A stretch of DNA of 59,037 nucleotides from JBQTHP01 sp052389755 (GCA_052389755.1 JBQTHP010000102.1:1-59037), one strand, 5' to 3'; shown: positions 29,196 to 37,802, counted from the first letter of the stretch. Translations and numbers: made by a program. Notes: generated by a model from the letters alone, not told the origin.

Positions 29196-30608
29196 TCAAG
29201 GCGAGAACGCGGGAAGCGTGATCGGAATCTCCGCAACCGCGCCGTAACGCTCGGCAACGCTTCGGATCTTCGAAGCATCCCCGATGAGCACCATCGCGAG
29301 CTGGCCGGCGCCCGGAAACGCACGATCGATGACGGCGCGCGTATCGCGCAGCGCGACCGCGCGCAGCGCGGGGCCGTATCCTTCGATGTAATCCGGTCCG
29401 AGCCCATAGAGCTCGAGCTCGCTCATAGCGGCTGCCCAGTGCGCCGCGGTCTCAAGAGACAGCGGGTACTGCCCGAGCACGTACGCGCGCGAGGAGTCGA
29501 GCATCTCCTGACCGATGCCTTCCTTCTGAAGGCGCTCGAGAGTTTGCAGCGTGAGATCGAGCGCCTTCGCGGTGTTCTCGGTCTGAGTGAACGACCGGAT
29601 CGCAAACTCTCCCGGAACGGTGCCGCGCGAGAAACCCGAGCGCGCGCCGTACGAGAGTCCCGACCTGATTCGCAGCTCCGTGTTGAGGATCGAGGTGAAG
29701 CGCCCGCCGTAGAGCGTGTTGACGAGATCGAGCGCTGCGCGCTGCGGGAAGCGCTTCTCGACGCCGACGTTGCCGAGCCAGAAATAGCTCTGTACGGAGC
29801 CGGGTGAATCGACCAGCAGTACTCGCCGCTCCGCGAGGCGCGCCGGCTCAGGCAGCGGCGGAAGCGGTGTCCGCGCCTTGTGCCAGGCGCCGAACGCGCG
29901 CGCGACCGCTCGCTTCGCCCAGCCCGACTCGACTTCGCCCGTGAGCACGATCGCGAGACGATCCGCGCCAAAGTGCGCGCGCGCGTACTCGACAACGTCC
30001 TCGTGGCCGATCGCCGCGAGCGAGCTCTCGCTGCCGACGACCGGACGCCCGTACGGATGAGCGCCGAACAGCCACGCGCGTCCGTACACGCCGATGAGCT
30101 CGGACGGATCGGAATCCTTCGCCGCCTTGATGAGCTCGATCTGACGCGTGCGCAGCTTCTCGAACTCGCCGCGCTCGAAGCGCGGCCGCTGCAATGCGTC
30201 CGCCAGAAGCTCGAGCATGAGATCGCGATCGCGCGCGAGGAACTGTCCGCCCACCGAGATCGACTCGGACGAGGCGCCGACTGCGAAGCTGCCGCCCACC
30301 CCTTCGACGGCGTCCGCGAACGCGTACGCATCGCGCTCGTCCGCGCCCTTCTCGAGCAGGCCCGCGACGAGCGAGGCGACCCCCGGCTTGTCCGGCGGAT
30401 CGGCGAGCGTGCCGCCCCGCAGAATCGCGCTGAACGCGATCAGCGGCACCTCACGTCGCGGCATGACGATGAGCGTGATGCCGTTGTCGAGCACGATGCG
30501 CTCGTGCGCGGGCACCTGCACGCCCTGCGAGGTCTGCGCGAGCGCGATGCCGCTTCCGACCGGCGCGACGATGGACGTAGCCGCGGCGAGCTTGACCAGC
30601 AATCCCAC
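29196..30608 (-). CDS. M16-family peptidase homologue lacking the zinc motif (non-catalytic subunit)
   Basis: 470 residues from the GTG at 30608 (GGAGG 8 bases upstream), with a signal peptide near residues 1-24. Two M16 halves are present, but where HxxEH should be the text reads LVAGLLEKGADERDA, with no zinc ligands. The C-terminal half keeps the substrate-gripping R/Y pair region (RIRSGLSYGARSGF). This is the standard arrangement of heterodimeric M16B proteases, in which one subunit holds zinc and the other holds the substrate. The start is 2 bases from the end of the catalytic subunit gene. Periplasmic. Confidence 0.9.
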   Translation of the reverse strand: MGLLVKLAAATSIVAPVGSGIALAQTSQGVQVPAHERIVLDNGITLIVMPRREVPLIAFSAILRGGTLADPPDKPGVASLVAGLLEKGADERDAYAFADAVEGVGGSFAVGASSESISVGGQFLARDRDLMLELLADALQRPRFERGEFEKLRTRQIELIKAAKDSDPSELIGVYGRAWLFGAHPYGRPVVGSESSLAAIGHEDVVEYARAHFGADRLAIVLTGEVESGWAKRAVARAFGAWHKARTPLPPLPEPARLAERRVLLVDSPGSVQSYFWLGNVGVEKRFPQRAALDLVNTLYGGRFTSILNTELRIRSGLSYGARSGFSRGTVPGEFAIRSFTQTENTAKALDLTLQTLERLQKEGIGQEMLDSSRAYVLGQYPLSLETAAHWAAAMSELELYGLGPDYIEGYGPALRAVALRDTRAVIDRAFPGAGQLAMVLIGDASKIRSVAERYGAVAEIPITLPAFSP

Positions 30609-30610
30609 GC

Positions 30611-31978
30611 TCACCGCCTCCCGTTCCCGAGCTGCAACGCGACGCGCGTCTCTTCGCTGTCGGAGGGCAGCAGCACGCCGACGGTACGCCGGCGCCGATC
30701 GAGAATCTCGCGAGCGACCGCCTGCAGATCGACGCGCGTGACCGCCTCGAAAGACGCGGGCGCATCGAACAGCTTCCGCCAGTTGCCGTGGAACACTTCG
30801 TACTCGCCGAGCAGCTGCGCCTTGCCGTCGATGGTCGCGAGCTTCTTCCAGAAAGCCGACGCCGTGAGGTTCTTCGCGCGACGCAGCTCGCTCTCGCTGA
30901 TTCCCTCCGCGGCGAGCCGTGCGAGCTCCGCGTCCACCACGCTCTGCACCGCGTTGGGGTCGGCGTTCTCGGGCAGCGTGAGCTGCAGCCACAGAAGGCC
31001 CGGATCGAAGCCCTCCTGCCAGAAGCCGACGACCTCGATGGCGAGCTTTCTCTCCTCGACGAGCAGGCGATGCAGGCGCGATGCATCGCCGTCGACCAGC
31101 GCGGACAGCAGCAGGCTCACCGCGGGCCCGCGCGCGTCGCTCGCCTGCGGCGCCTTGTAGGCGAACTGCAGGAGCGGCGTCTGCGCCTTGCGCCTCACCA
31201 GGACGCGACGCTCACCCAGCTGCTCCGGCTCTTTCGTGCGCACGGGCGGCGGCGGTTCCTGGCGCGGAATCGGCTCGAGATACTTCTTCGCGAGCGCGAA
31301 GCCTTCCTCGGGCGAAAGGTCTCCGGAAAGTACCAACGTGAGATTGTTGGGCGCGTAGTACGTGCGGAAGAAACTGCGCAGATCCTCCATCCGCCACGAC
31401 TGGATGTCGGACGGCCAGCCGATCGTCGGGTATTGGTACGGATGCGCGACGAACGCCGTGGCCTGCACCTGCTCGGTGAGAAAGCCCACGTTGTTGTCCT
31501 CGACGCGCAGCCGCCGCTCCGAGTAGACGACGCCGCGCTCGCTCTCGATAACGTCCGGAACGAACGCGAGATCGGCGATCCGGTCGCCCTCGAGATCGAA
31601 CACCAGCTCGAGCGCGCTGCGCGGTAGCCAGTCCTGGTACACCGTTACGTCATCGTTCGTGAATGCGTTGTTCGAGCCGCCCTGCGCTTCCATGAGACGG
31701 TCGAACTCGCCCGGCTTCCGGCGCGTCGTGCCGTTGAACATCATGTGCTCGAAGAAATGCGCAAGGCCGGTGATGCCGGGACCCTCGTTGCGGCTGCCGG
31801 CGCGCACCCAGTTGTAGATCGCGACGTTCGGAATGTCCCGGTCGGGCCAGACGATCACCTTCATGCCGTTCGCGAGCGTGATCGCGCGCACCGCATCGCG
31901 GCCGGGTACGCTCGGCGCAGGCGCGGCCGCGGCCGCGGCCGATCCCATCGCGATGAACAGCGAACCGATGCGACTCAT
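30611..31978 (-). CDS. M16-family zinc metallopeptidase (catalytic subunit)
   Basis: 455 residues from the ATG at 31978, with an alanine-rich signal peptide (about 1-19). Zinc site: HFFEHMMF (inverted HxxEH) and the third ligand glutamate in VIESERGVV. The typical NNAFTNDDVTVY stretch follows. It degrades short peptides inside a closed clamshell and pairs with the non-catalytic subunit encoded next. It is the first gene of the minus-strand unit. Confidence 0.93.
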   Translation of the reverse strand: MSRIGSLFIAMGSAAAAAAPAPSVPGRDAVRAITLANGMKVIVWPDRDIPNVAIYNWVRAGSRNEGPGITGLAHFFEHMMFNGTTRRKPGEFDRLMEAQGGSNNAFTNDDVTVYQDWLPRSALELVFDLEGDRIADLAFVPDVIESERGVVYSERRLRVEDNNVGFLTEQVQATAFVAHPYQYPTIGWPSDIQSWRMEDLRSFFRTYYAPNNLTLVLSGDLSPEEGFALAKKYLEPIPRQEPPPPVRTKEPEQLGERRVLVRRKAQTPLLQFAYKAPQASDARGPAVSLLLSALVDGDASRLHRLLVEERKLAIEVVGFWQEGFDPGLLWLQLTLPENADPNAVQSVVDAELARLAAEGISESELRRAKNLTASAFWKKLATIDGKAQLLGEYEVFHGNWRKLFDAPASFEAVTRVDLQAVAREILDRRRRTVGVLLPSDSEETRVALQLGNGRR

Positions 31979-32230
31979 CCAGCTATCTTCCCGGTGACGG
32001 CGCAAGCGCGGCCCCTCCCCGCAGTCGAAGTGCAATCGAGGCGAGTTTAGCTGGAGCTGCGCAGTGCTGCCGCAAGTGGTCCGATGGACGGTATGCGGCC
32101 CGACCGCAGCATCTTCAATACCCGTTGGCGGCGGGAACGCGCTTTGCTCAACGTTATCCTTTCGCTCCGGCCGAGGCTCGAACGCGTGCTCGCGCGATCA
32201 CAGACGATCCCTGCGAACCTGCGCGGTTCG

Positions 32231-32458
32231 CTGCGCATCGCGCAGGTAGCCCCGCTCTACCTGAGCCGTTCGGACTCGTGATGCTCGAGTCGATGGCCTG
32301 CGGCACGCCTGTCGTCGCGTACCGACGCGGCTCCGTTCCGGAAGTCATCGACGAGGGCGTCACCACTTCGTCGTGGACGACGTCGAAAGCGCTGCCCTCG
32401 CGGTGGGGCGCGCGCGGGAGCTCGATCGGCATCGCTGCCGTGAGACATTCGAGCGCCG
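32231..32458 (+). pseudogene. Glycosyltransferase family 4 remnant (N-terminal tip joined to C-terminal part)
   Basis: LRIAQVAPLY (from 32231) is the first ten residues of a family of GT4 enzymes. It breaks off at about 32260 and, one frame over, EPFGLVMLESMACGTPVVAY (the donor-site motif, about 300 residues later in intact proteins) follows at once, then GSVPEVIDEG. After about 32365 the frame shifts again to DDVESAALAVGRARELDR and stops at RETFERR near 32458. The native ATG is also replaced by CTG. No start, two frame changes and a missing body: a decayed gene. The order GT4 then debranching-type enzyme matches the intact pair known in other Proteobacteria. Confidence 0.8.
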
Positions 32459-33262
32459 GTGTTTCACGCCGACGGTCGCCTCGCCGAACCTCCGATCGCG
32501 CTGTGTGAGGTGCAGGCCTATGTCTACGGCGCGCGGCTCGAGGGCGCGGAGCTCGCCGGCATGCTGGGCCACTACGACACCGCCCGAGCGCTGCGCGACG
32601 CCGCGCGCGAGTTGCGGGAGAAATTCCAGACCTCGTTCTGGTGCGACGAGATAGGCGTCTATGCGCTCGCGCTCGACGGCGACAAGCGCCCCTGCCGCGT
32701 ACGCAGCTCGAACGCGGGACATTGCCTGCTTACCGGCATCGCGGCGGTCGAACACGCCGAGACGATTCTGGGCGCGTTCGGCGAGGAGCCGTTCTTCTCC
32801 GGCTGGGGCGTGCGCACGATCGCCGACACCGAATCGCGCTACAACCCGATGGCGTATCACAACGGCTCGATCTGGCCGCACGACAACGCGCTGATCGCGG
32901 CCGGCGCCGCGCAGATGCACGACAAGCGCCTCGCCGCGCGGATACTCACCGCTCAGCTCGAAGCCTCCACGTTCTTCGACGGCAGCAGACTTCCGGAGCT
33001 CTTCTGCGGCTTCCGGCGCCGCCCCGGCAAGCCGCCGACCCGCTATCCGGTCGCCTGCTCTCCGCAGGCATGGTCCGCCGGCGCGACGTTTCTGTTGCTG
33101 CAGGCGTGCCTCGGACTGTCCATGAACGCGACGCGCGGGCAGATCACGTTCCGCCATCCGATCCTGCCGACGTGGCTCGAGCGGGTGCACATCCACGATC
33201 TCAGGCTCGGCGCAGCGAGCGTCGATCTCACGCTGCACCGCTACCCGGGCACGGTCGGCTGA
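32459..33262 (+). pseudogene. Amylo-alpha-1,6-glucosidase (glycogen debranching-type) C-terminal remnant
   Basis: 267 codons from 32459 to 33262 match only the last third of bacterial amylo-alpha-1,6-glucosidases: the start reads FHADGRLAEPPIALCEVQ, then YNPMAYHNGSIWPHDNALIA (the (alpha/alpha)6 catalytic core) and YPVACSPQAWSAGA. The first roughly 450 residues are absent; the text joins the glycosyltransferase remnant without a gap. The frame itself is open and could be translated from the GTG at 32459, but no ribosome binding site is present. It should not debranch glycogen alone. Confidence 0.8.
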
Positions 33263-33307
33263 ACGTCGAGCGGCGTAAGGGGAACGTGGAAGTCGCGATG
33301 CTTAATT

Positions 33308-33413
33308 GAGCCTACAGCCTACAGCTCACAGCCTACAGCCCGGAAAAGAACGCAAGCACAGAGGGCTGCTGCGACCCTCCGGGCTGCGAGCTGTAGGCTG
33401 TAGGCTGTAGGCT
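33308..33413. repeat. Heptad hairpin repeat, copy 4
   Basis: Left arm 33308-33343 is nearly identical to the copy at 28742 (GCCTACA x2, GCTCACA, GCCTACA, GCCCGG). Right arm 33379-33413: CCGGGCTGCGAGCTGT then AGGCTGT units. The arms can form a stem of about 34 bases. It separates the debranching remnant from the small-RNA terminator, whose T-tract begins directly at its right edge. Confidence 0.88.
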
Positions 33414-33529
33414 AAACAAAGAGCCCCGCAGGCGAGGTAAATCGCACTGCGGGGCAAGTAAGCGAACACCGGGGAAGTTGTTCGCGATTCGGTTTGCGGC
33501 TCCGCCCATTGCCGAGCCGCGAATCTCGA
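33414..33529 (-). ncRNA. Candidate sigma-54-dependent small RNA, about 116 nt
   Basis: No protein explains this stretch. On the minus strand a consensus sigma-54 promoter predicts a start at about 33529 and an intrinsic terminator ends at about 33414. The 5' part folds into a 12-bp stem (33520-33525 with 33486-33491, and 33514-33519 with 33497-33502) interrupted by a CAAAC bulge on one side and capped by an 11-base loop; the 3' part is the terminator hairpin. Between them is an unpaired AACAACTTCCCCGGTGTTCG region that could contact targets. A frame starting ATGGGCGGAGCC runs through the terminator without a stop, so a peptide is unlikely. It is downstream of, and on the same strand as, the SPOR lipoprotein gene but has its own promoter. 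Confidence 0.65.
33423..33455 (-). terminator. Intrinsic terminator of the candidate small RNA
   Basis: GCCCCGCA pairs with TGCGGGGC (8 bp) around an inner GCGA/TCGC stem; on the minus strand TCTTTGTTT follows. It would also stop any readthrough from the SPOR gene. Confidence 0.85.
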
Positions 33530-33540
33530 GCAGGAGCAAA

Positions 33541-33555
33541 GCAACAGGCGTGCCA
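33541..33555 (-). promoter_or_regulatory. Sigma-54 (RpoN) promoter, -24/-12
   Basis: Minus strand TGGCACG-CCTG-TTGC matches the RpoN consensus at every conserved base; the invariant GG (33554-33553) and GC (33542-33541) have the required spacing. Predicted transcription start about 33529. Confidence 0.85.
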
Positions 33556-33603
33556 CGTTGGCACCCGGCCTCAAATCAACCATTTACGATTGATCGTGTG
33601 AAC

Positions 33604-33628
33604 TGCGTCTGCTGACGCAATTTGTCAG
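33604..33628 (-). promoter_or_regulatory. Probable enhancer-binding sites (two overlapping palindromes) for the sigma-54 promoter
   Basis: TGCGTC-TGCT-GACGCA (33604-33619) and CTGAC-GCAATTT-GTCAG (33612-33628) overlap and are centred about 83 and 91 bases upstream of the predicted start, where sigma-54 activators bind. A further ACGAT-TG-ATCGT palindrome is at 33586-33597. No activator gene is in the window. Confidence 0.6.
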
Positions 33629-33662
33629 CTTTAGCCGGTCCTGCGCCGCCGTTGTCACTGCG

Positions 33663-34289
33663 TCAGGGCAGCACGACGACGCATGCCTGTTTCTGGCGCA
33701 CGATCGCGGCGCACAGCGCCCGCGCCGCAGCTTCGTCTGCGACGCCGACCTGAAGGCGGTAAAGCGATCCGGATGACGTGTCGGCCGCGGAGATATCCGC
33801 CGACAAGCCGCGCAGCTCGGCAGGAAATCGTCCGACGAGCCGCTGCCATTCCGCTCGGGCTCCCTCTTTCGTGCCGAACGCGCCGAGCTGCACGTTGAAG
33901 CCATCGCGCCGCGTAGTGTCTGGCGCCGCGGATGACGGCGGCTGCGCACTCCCGGCGCCATCCTCGGAGAGCACGAAGCTCTCGGCGCGGATACGCGCTT
34001 CCTGGGCCCATCTGCCGCTCGGATGTTGAGAGAGAAACCGCTCGTAGGCATTGGCGGTGTCCAATTCCATCGCGCGTTTCCAGTCTCTCTCTTCGGCGAG
34101 TTGCTCGATGCGGGCGCGCGCGTCGGCGGCAAGCTCACCCTCCGGATGCTCGCCGAGGAATCTGCCGTACGACTCAATCGTGTCGGCCGCCTGTGCCGAG
34201 CGCCAGTCGCGCCGCTCGGAACTGCACGTTCCAAGAAAGAGCGCGATGCCGAGCAAGCAGATCAATCCAAAGGGACGCAACGAGATCAT
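33663..34289 (-). CDS. SPOR-domain lipoprotein
   Basis: 208 residues from the ATG at 34289 (a GTG at 34295 is possible). Lipobox GTCSS near residue 22, then a helical region with two TPR-like repeats (YGRFLGEHPEGELAADARAR and YERFLSQHPSGRWAQEARIR), then a SPOR domain (about 130-205; VQLGAFGTKEGARAEWQRL) that binds denuded septal peptidoglycan. It probably works at the division site, though the TPR-like repeats are unusual for such proteins. Divergent from bactofilin, which also acts at defined cell-envelope zones. Confidence 0.88.
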   Translation of the reverse strand: MISLRPFGLICLLGIALFLGTCSSERRDWRSAQAADTIESYGRFLGEHPEGELAADARARIEQLAEERDWKRAMELDTANAYERFLSQHPSGRWAQEARIRAESFVLSEDGAGSAQPPSSAAPDTTRRDGFNVQLGAFGTKEGARAEWQRLVGRFPAELRGLSADISAADTSSGSLYRLQVGVADEAAARALCAAIVRQKQACVVVLP

Positions 34290-34357
34290 GGTCACCCCGA
34301 GCCCAGGGCCAAGCGGCTATTCTAGGAGCCTGCTCCACTTGACCGCACGGCTGCGCG

Positions 34358-34750
34358 ATGCCTGAACCACCCAGAAGACGGCTTCTTGATTCCATCGGCG
34401 GCTCACCGACCTTCGTTGCCGAAGGCTGCCAGGTAACCGGCGACGTCGAGACACCCGGGCCCCTGGTCGTGTGCGGCTCCGTGCACGGCGACGGTCACGT
34501 CGGCGGGATGCTGAGCATGGCGGCGAAATCGCGCTGGGAGGGCGATGTGCGCGCGAAGCAGGCGGTGATCGCCGGCGAGGTCGTCGGACGACTCGTGATC
34601 GAGGAGAAGCTCGAGATCGGGGCCTCGGCAGTCGTGCGCGGACAGGTCGCGGCGCGCTCGATCGCAATCGCCGAAGGCGCGATCGTCGACGGGGAAGTCA
34701 CGGTGACGAGCGGACAGGCCGTTGTGAGGTTCGAAGATAAGAGGGGCTGA
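34358..34750 (+). CDS. Bactofilin
   Basis: 130 residues, a polymer-forming right-handed beta helix (FVAEGCQVTGDVETPGPLVV, then repeated short strands to VDGEVTVTSGQAVVRF). Bactofilins assemble non-polar filaments on the inner face of the membrane and recruit cell-wall enzymes. The short N- and C-terminal tails and the KRG ending are typical. No LmdC/M23 peptidase is next to it. Divergent from the SPOR lipoprotein by 68 bases. Confidence 0.95.
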   Translation: MPEPPRRRLLDSIGGSPTFVAEGCQVTGDVETPGPLVVCGSVHGDGHVGGMLSMAAKSRWEGDVRAKQAVIAGEVVGRLVIEEKLEIGASAVVRGQVAARSIAIAEGAIVDGEVTVTSGQAVVRFEDKRG

Positions 34751-34768
34751 AGGCCGGAGAAGAGCTCG

Positions 34769-36016
34769 CTAGAGCGCTCGCAGTCGATGCAGTGTTCCAC
34801 CGTGATGCACGACGTAGAGCTCACCGTCATTCCCTTCCGCGAACGAGGAGATCGATAGCCCGGTCGCGAGCACTGGTGCAGTGGTATTCGTGACGTCGAG
34901 CGTCGGCGCCGTGTCGCGCGCGATGTTCCAGATGCGCCCGCCGAAATCCCCGAAGACATACCGCCCCTGCAGTGTGGGGAATGCAGCGCCTCGATACACG
35001 TAACCGCCGGTGATCGAGAACCCCACGGCGTGGCCGTACTCGACCACCGGATCGATGAGATTCTGCGCGCCGCCGCAGTTCGTATTGAAGGAGTGGGCGC
35101 CCTCGCGGCAACGCCAACCGTAGTTGCCGTTGATGGTCACGCGGCTGGCTTCTTCCCACAGATTCTGGCCGACGTCGCCGACCCAGAGCTCGCCGGTCGT
35201 GCGATCGAAGCTCCAGCGCCAGGGATTGCGGAACCCATAGGCGAAGATCTCGGGGCAATTCTGCGCCCCCGAGCCATTGACGCCGCACTGCGGGTTCGTG
35301 GCGAACGGATTGGCGGGCGGGATCATGTAGCCGCTTGCCGGACTGACGTCGATGCGCAGCATTTTGCCGAGCAGCGTCATGAGGTTCTGCCCGTTGCCGA
35401 TCGTGCCGTGCATATCGCCGCCGCCGCCGCCATCGCCCATACCGATGTAGAGGAAGCCGTCGGGACCGAACGCGATGCCACCGCCGTTGTGGTTGGTTTC
35501 CGGTTGGTTTATGACGAGCAGAATCCGCTCGCTCGCCGGATCGAGCGTGATGCCGCTCGCGTCCGCGGTGAACTCGGAAATCCGCGACACGAGCGGGTTC
35601 GTGCCATTCGTGTAGGACAGGAACACGCGCCGATTGGTCGGACTCCAGGCCGGGTGAAACGCCATCCCGAGGAGCCCGAGCTCACCGCCCGAGCGCACGC
35701 CCGACGTGATGTTGACGAACGTCGTACTGACCGTGACGTTCGCGACATTGTCGAACACACGAACCACACCGGCCTGCTCCACCACGAACCACCGGGTCGC
35801 ATCGCCCGGCGCCTGCAGCATCGCCACAGGATTGGTAAAGCCCAGACTCGAGAAGACCTGCTCTACGGCGAGCGTCACATTCGAGCTTGGCGGCGGATTG
35901 GGTGCCGGAACGGGCGGAGGCGTGGAGCCCCCTCCATAGCCACCGCCGCCGCATGACGTAATGACGGCGCTGACGATGCACCCTGAGAGTGCGCGAAACG
36001 TCGAACTTCTCATCAT
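34769..36016 (-). CDS. HHIP-like / PQQ sugar-dehydrogenase-fold lipoprotein
   Basis: 415 residues from the ATG at 36016 (MMRSSTFRALSG). Lipobox ITSC near residue 22, a glycine- and proline-rich linker (about 23-45), then the six-bladed propeller of soluble glucose-dehydrogenase-like proteins: LGLLGMAFHPAW, NHNGGGIAFGPDGFLYIGMG, GFRNPWRWSFD, GNYGWRCREG. Members oxidise sugars with PQQ, but the HHIP-like branch is mostly uncharacterised. Cysteines around CGVNGSGAQNCPE suggest a disulphide loop. Convergent with bactofilin, divergent from the phosphodiesterase. Confidence 0.88.
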   Translation of the reverse strand: MMRSSTFRALSGCIVSAVITSCGGGGYGGGSTPPPVPAPNPPPSSNVTLAVEQVFSSLGFTNPVAMLQAPGDATRWFVVEQAGVVRVFDNVANVTVSTTFVNITSGVRSGGELGLLGMAFHPAWSPTNRRVFLSYTNGTNPLVSRISEFTADASGITLDPASERILLVINQPETNHNGGGIAFGPDGFLYIGMGDGGGGGDMHGTIGNGQNLMTLLGKMLRIDVSPASGYMIPPANPFATNPQCGVNGSGAQNCPEIFAYGFRNPWRWSFDRTTGELWVGDVGQNLWEEASRVTINGNYGWRCREGAHSFNTNCGGAQNLIDPVVEYGHAVGFSITGGYVYRGAAFPTLQGRYVFGDFGGRIWNIARDTAPTLDVTNTTAPVLATGLSISSFAEGNDGELYVVHHGGTLHRLRAL

Positions 36017-36118
36017 GGGAAGCTCTATATTACCTGCACGCATCCGGCCCAATCGCACCTCGGCGGATCGTGGCACAACGGAGAGTCCGCTGTAACGCTG
36101 TATGCGATCAGCGACGTC

Positions 36119-36880
36119 ATGAGCCGCCCGCCCCGCCTTCTGCATCTCGTCGCGCACCGCGGCAACGCTTTCGAATTCCCGGAGAACACGGTGCCGGCGC
36201 TCCTGTCGGCGATCGAGCTCGGAGCGCGATTCCTCGAGTTCGACGTGCAGCTCTCCAGCGACGGCGTACCGATGGTGATTCACGACCACGAGCTCGCGCG
36301 CACTGCCGGCGTCGCCGGCACCGTGTTCGACATGACGGCAGAGCAGCTCGTGCGCCTCGACGTGTGCGAGCCGCAGCGCTTCGGCGAGCGTTTTCGCGGC
36401 ACCCGCATGCCGCGCCTCGCGGATGCGATCGGCGTGCTCGAGAACCGGCCGCAGGTGACCGCGTTCGTCGAGATCAAGCGCCAGAGCATCGCGCGCTTCG
36501 GCCACGATCACGTGCTCTCGAAGGTGATTGAGACACTGCGGCCGTTCCGTTCGCAATGCGTGATTGTGTCCTTCGACCTGCCGGCCGTGTTTCGCGCGCG
36601 TCAGAGCGGTGGGCATCAGATCGGCTGGGTACTGCCCGCATACGACGGTCACGCACGTCTCAAGTACGAAGCGCTGCGGCCGGAGTTCGTGTTCTGCGAC
36701 GTCGAGCGCTTGCCGCCGGAAGGCACGCTCTGGCGAGGCCCGTGGCGCTGGGTGGTCTACGAGGTCACTGCTCTCGACGACGCTGTGCGCCTGGCAGAGC
36801 GCGGTGCGGATTTCATCGAGACGATGTACGTGCGCTCCATGAGCCAGGCCATGCGCGCGCACGCCGCGGCCGCCGGTTAG
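36119..36880 (+). CDS. Glycerophosphodiester phosphodiesterase (cytoplasmic UgpQ-like)
   Basis: 253 residues, no signal peptide. TIM barrel with H13-R14-G15 and ENT (LVAHRGNAFEFPENT), the calcium-binding glutamate/aspartate in FLEFDVQLSSDG, and the second catalytic histidine in VIHDHELART. It cleaves glycerophosphodiesters from lipid turnover to glycerol-3-phosphate. Stands alone; the sequence just after it contains a gene remnant. Confidence 0.93.
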   Translation: MSRPPRLLHLVAHRGNAFEFPENTVPALLSAIELGARFLEFDVQLSSDGVPMVIHDHELARTAGVAGTVFDMTAEQLVRLDVCEPQRFGERFRGTRMPRLADAIGVLENRPQVTAFVEIKRQSIARFGHDHVLSKVIETLRPFRSQCVIVSFDLPAVFRARQSGGHQIGWVLPAYDGHARLKYEALRPEFVFCDVERLPPEGTLWRGPWRWVVYEVTALDDAVRLAERGADFIETMYVRSMSQAMRAHAAAAG

Positions 36881-36904
36881 CATCCGCTCGTGCGCCTGGC
36901 CACC

Positions 36905-37028
36905 GCAATGCGATCCGCGACGACGGCTGGTTCCGCTTCGGCCTGCATTCACCTTGACCCGGTGCAGGATCAGTCTGGGCGCACCTGTCGCACTTGGGCA
37001 TGGGTGAGAACGCGCTCACCATCGAGCT
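36905..37028 (+). other. Possible gene remnant between the phosphodiesterase and the methyltransferase
   Basis: Two short protein-like stretches in different frames, RNAIRDDGWFRFGLH (about 36903-36950) and AHLSHLGMGENALTIELWHD (about 36979-37040), look like broken pieces of one gene. The second runs into the methyltransferase signal peptide. I do not recognise the parent family. Confidence 0.35.
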
Positions 37029-37802
37029 TTGGCACGACCGGTTCCTGAGCGCGCCGCCGCCGCCGTCACCGCCCTATTCTTTCTGATCAACGGCGCCGCA
37101 GTCGCGGCTCCGGCCCCCATCTACACCGACGCCGTCGCGAAGTCCGATCGCAGCGCGGCCGATCGTGAACGCGACGCCCGCGAGCGTCCGGCCGAGGTGC
37201 TCGCATTCGCCGGCTTCAAACCGGGGATGACGGTTGCCGACGTCTTCGGCGCCGGGGGTTACTACAGCGAACTGGTCGCGAACGTCGTGGGGCCGTCGGG
37301 CAAGGTCCTGCTCGTGAACAACGGGCCGTACGTCGCGTATGCCGGCGACAACATGAAGAAGCGCTTCGAGAAGGGGCGTCTGCCCAACGTCGAGCGCAGC
37401 GTCGTCGAGAGCTGCAATCTGCTGCTCGGGGAGAACACGCTCGACGCGGCGATGATCGTGATGTCGTACCACGACCTCTATCACGCCGACCCCAAGGGCG
37501 GCTGGCCGCCGATCGATGCGGCGAATTTCCTGCGCCAGATTCACGGTGCGCTCAAGCCCGGCGGCGCGTTCCTCATCGTCGATCACTCGGCGAAGGCGAA
37601 TACCGGCAAATCAGCGGCCCAGGAGCTGCACCGCATCGACGAAGCCTTCGCGAAGAAAGACATTGCGAGCCAGGGCTTCGTGCTCGAATCGACGTACGAC
37701 GGACTGCGCAACCCGGCCGACGATCGCGGCGTCCTGGTCTTCGATCCGAAGATTCGCGGCAAGACGGACCGTTTCGCCCACCTCTATCGGAAGAAGGGAT
37801 GA
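37029..37802 (+). CDS. Exported SAM-dependent methyltransferase (COG4798-like), N terminus possibly damaged
   Basis: 257 residues from a TTG start, the only start in frame. A signal peptide (about 1-26: AAVTALFFLINGAAVAAP) precedes a Rossmann methyltransferase with the SAM loop VADVFGAGGYYSELVA and the aspartate-acid pattern NTLDAAMIVMSYHDLYH. Proteins of this group are exported yet carry a methyltransferase fold; their substrate is unknown. The TTG lies inside the remnant that precedes it and has no ribosome binding site, so the genuine start may have been deleted. The body is intact. Confidence 0.75.
   Translation: MARPVPERAAAAVTALFFLINGAAVAAPAPIYTDAVAKSDRSAADRERDARERPAEVLAFAGFKPGMTVADVFGAGGYYSELVANVVGPSGKVLLVNNGPYVAYAGDNMKKRFEKGRLPNVERSVVESCNLLLGENTLDAAMIVMSYHDLYHADPKGGWPPIDAANFLRQIHGALKPGGAFLIVDHSAKANTGKSAAQELHRIDEAFAKKDIASQGFVLESTYDGLRNPADDRGVLVFDPKIRGKTDRFAHLYRKKG

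Noticed and set aside
30448..32035. Two M16 genes read as an undescribed secretion system
   Set aside because: They match the standard heterodimeric M16B protease pair.
33481..33525. c-di-GMP riboswitch (GEMM) for the GGAGCCGCAAACC-like part
   Set aside because: The order and spacing of the conserved GEMM elements are not met, and the RNA has its own promoter and terminator with no gene after it.
33333..33539. A small protein encoded by the small-RNA region (frame with MGGAANRIANN)
   Set aside because: The frame runs through the terminator without a stop, and no ribosome binding site is seen.
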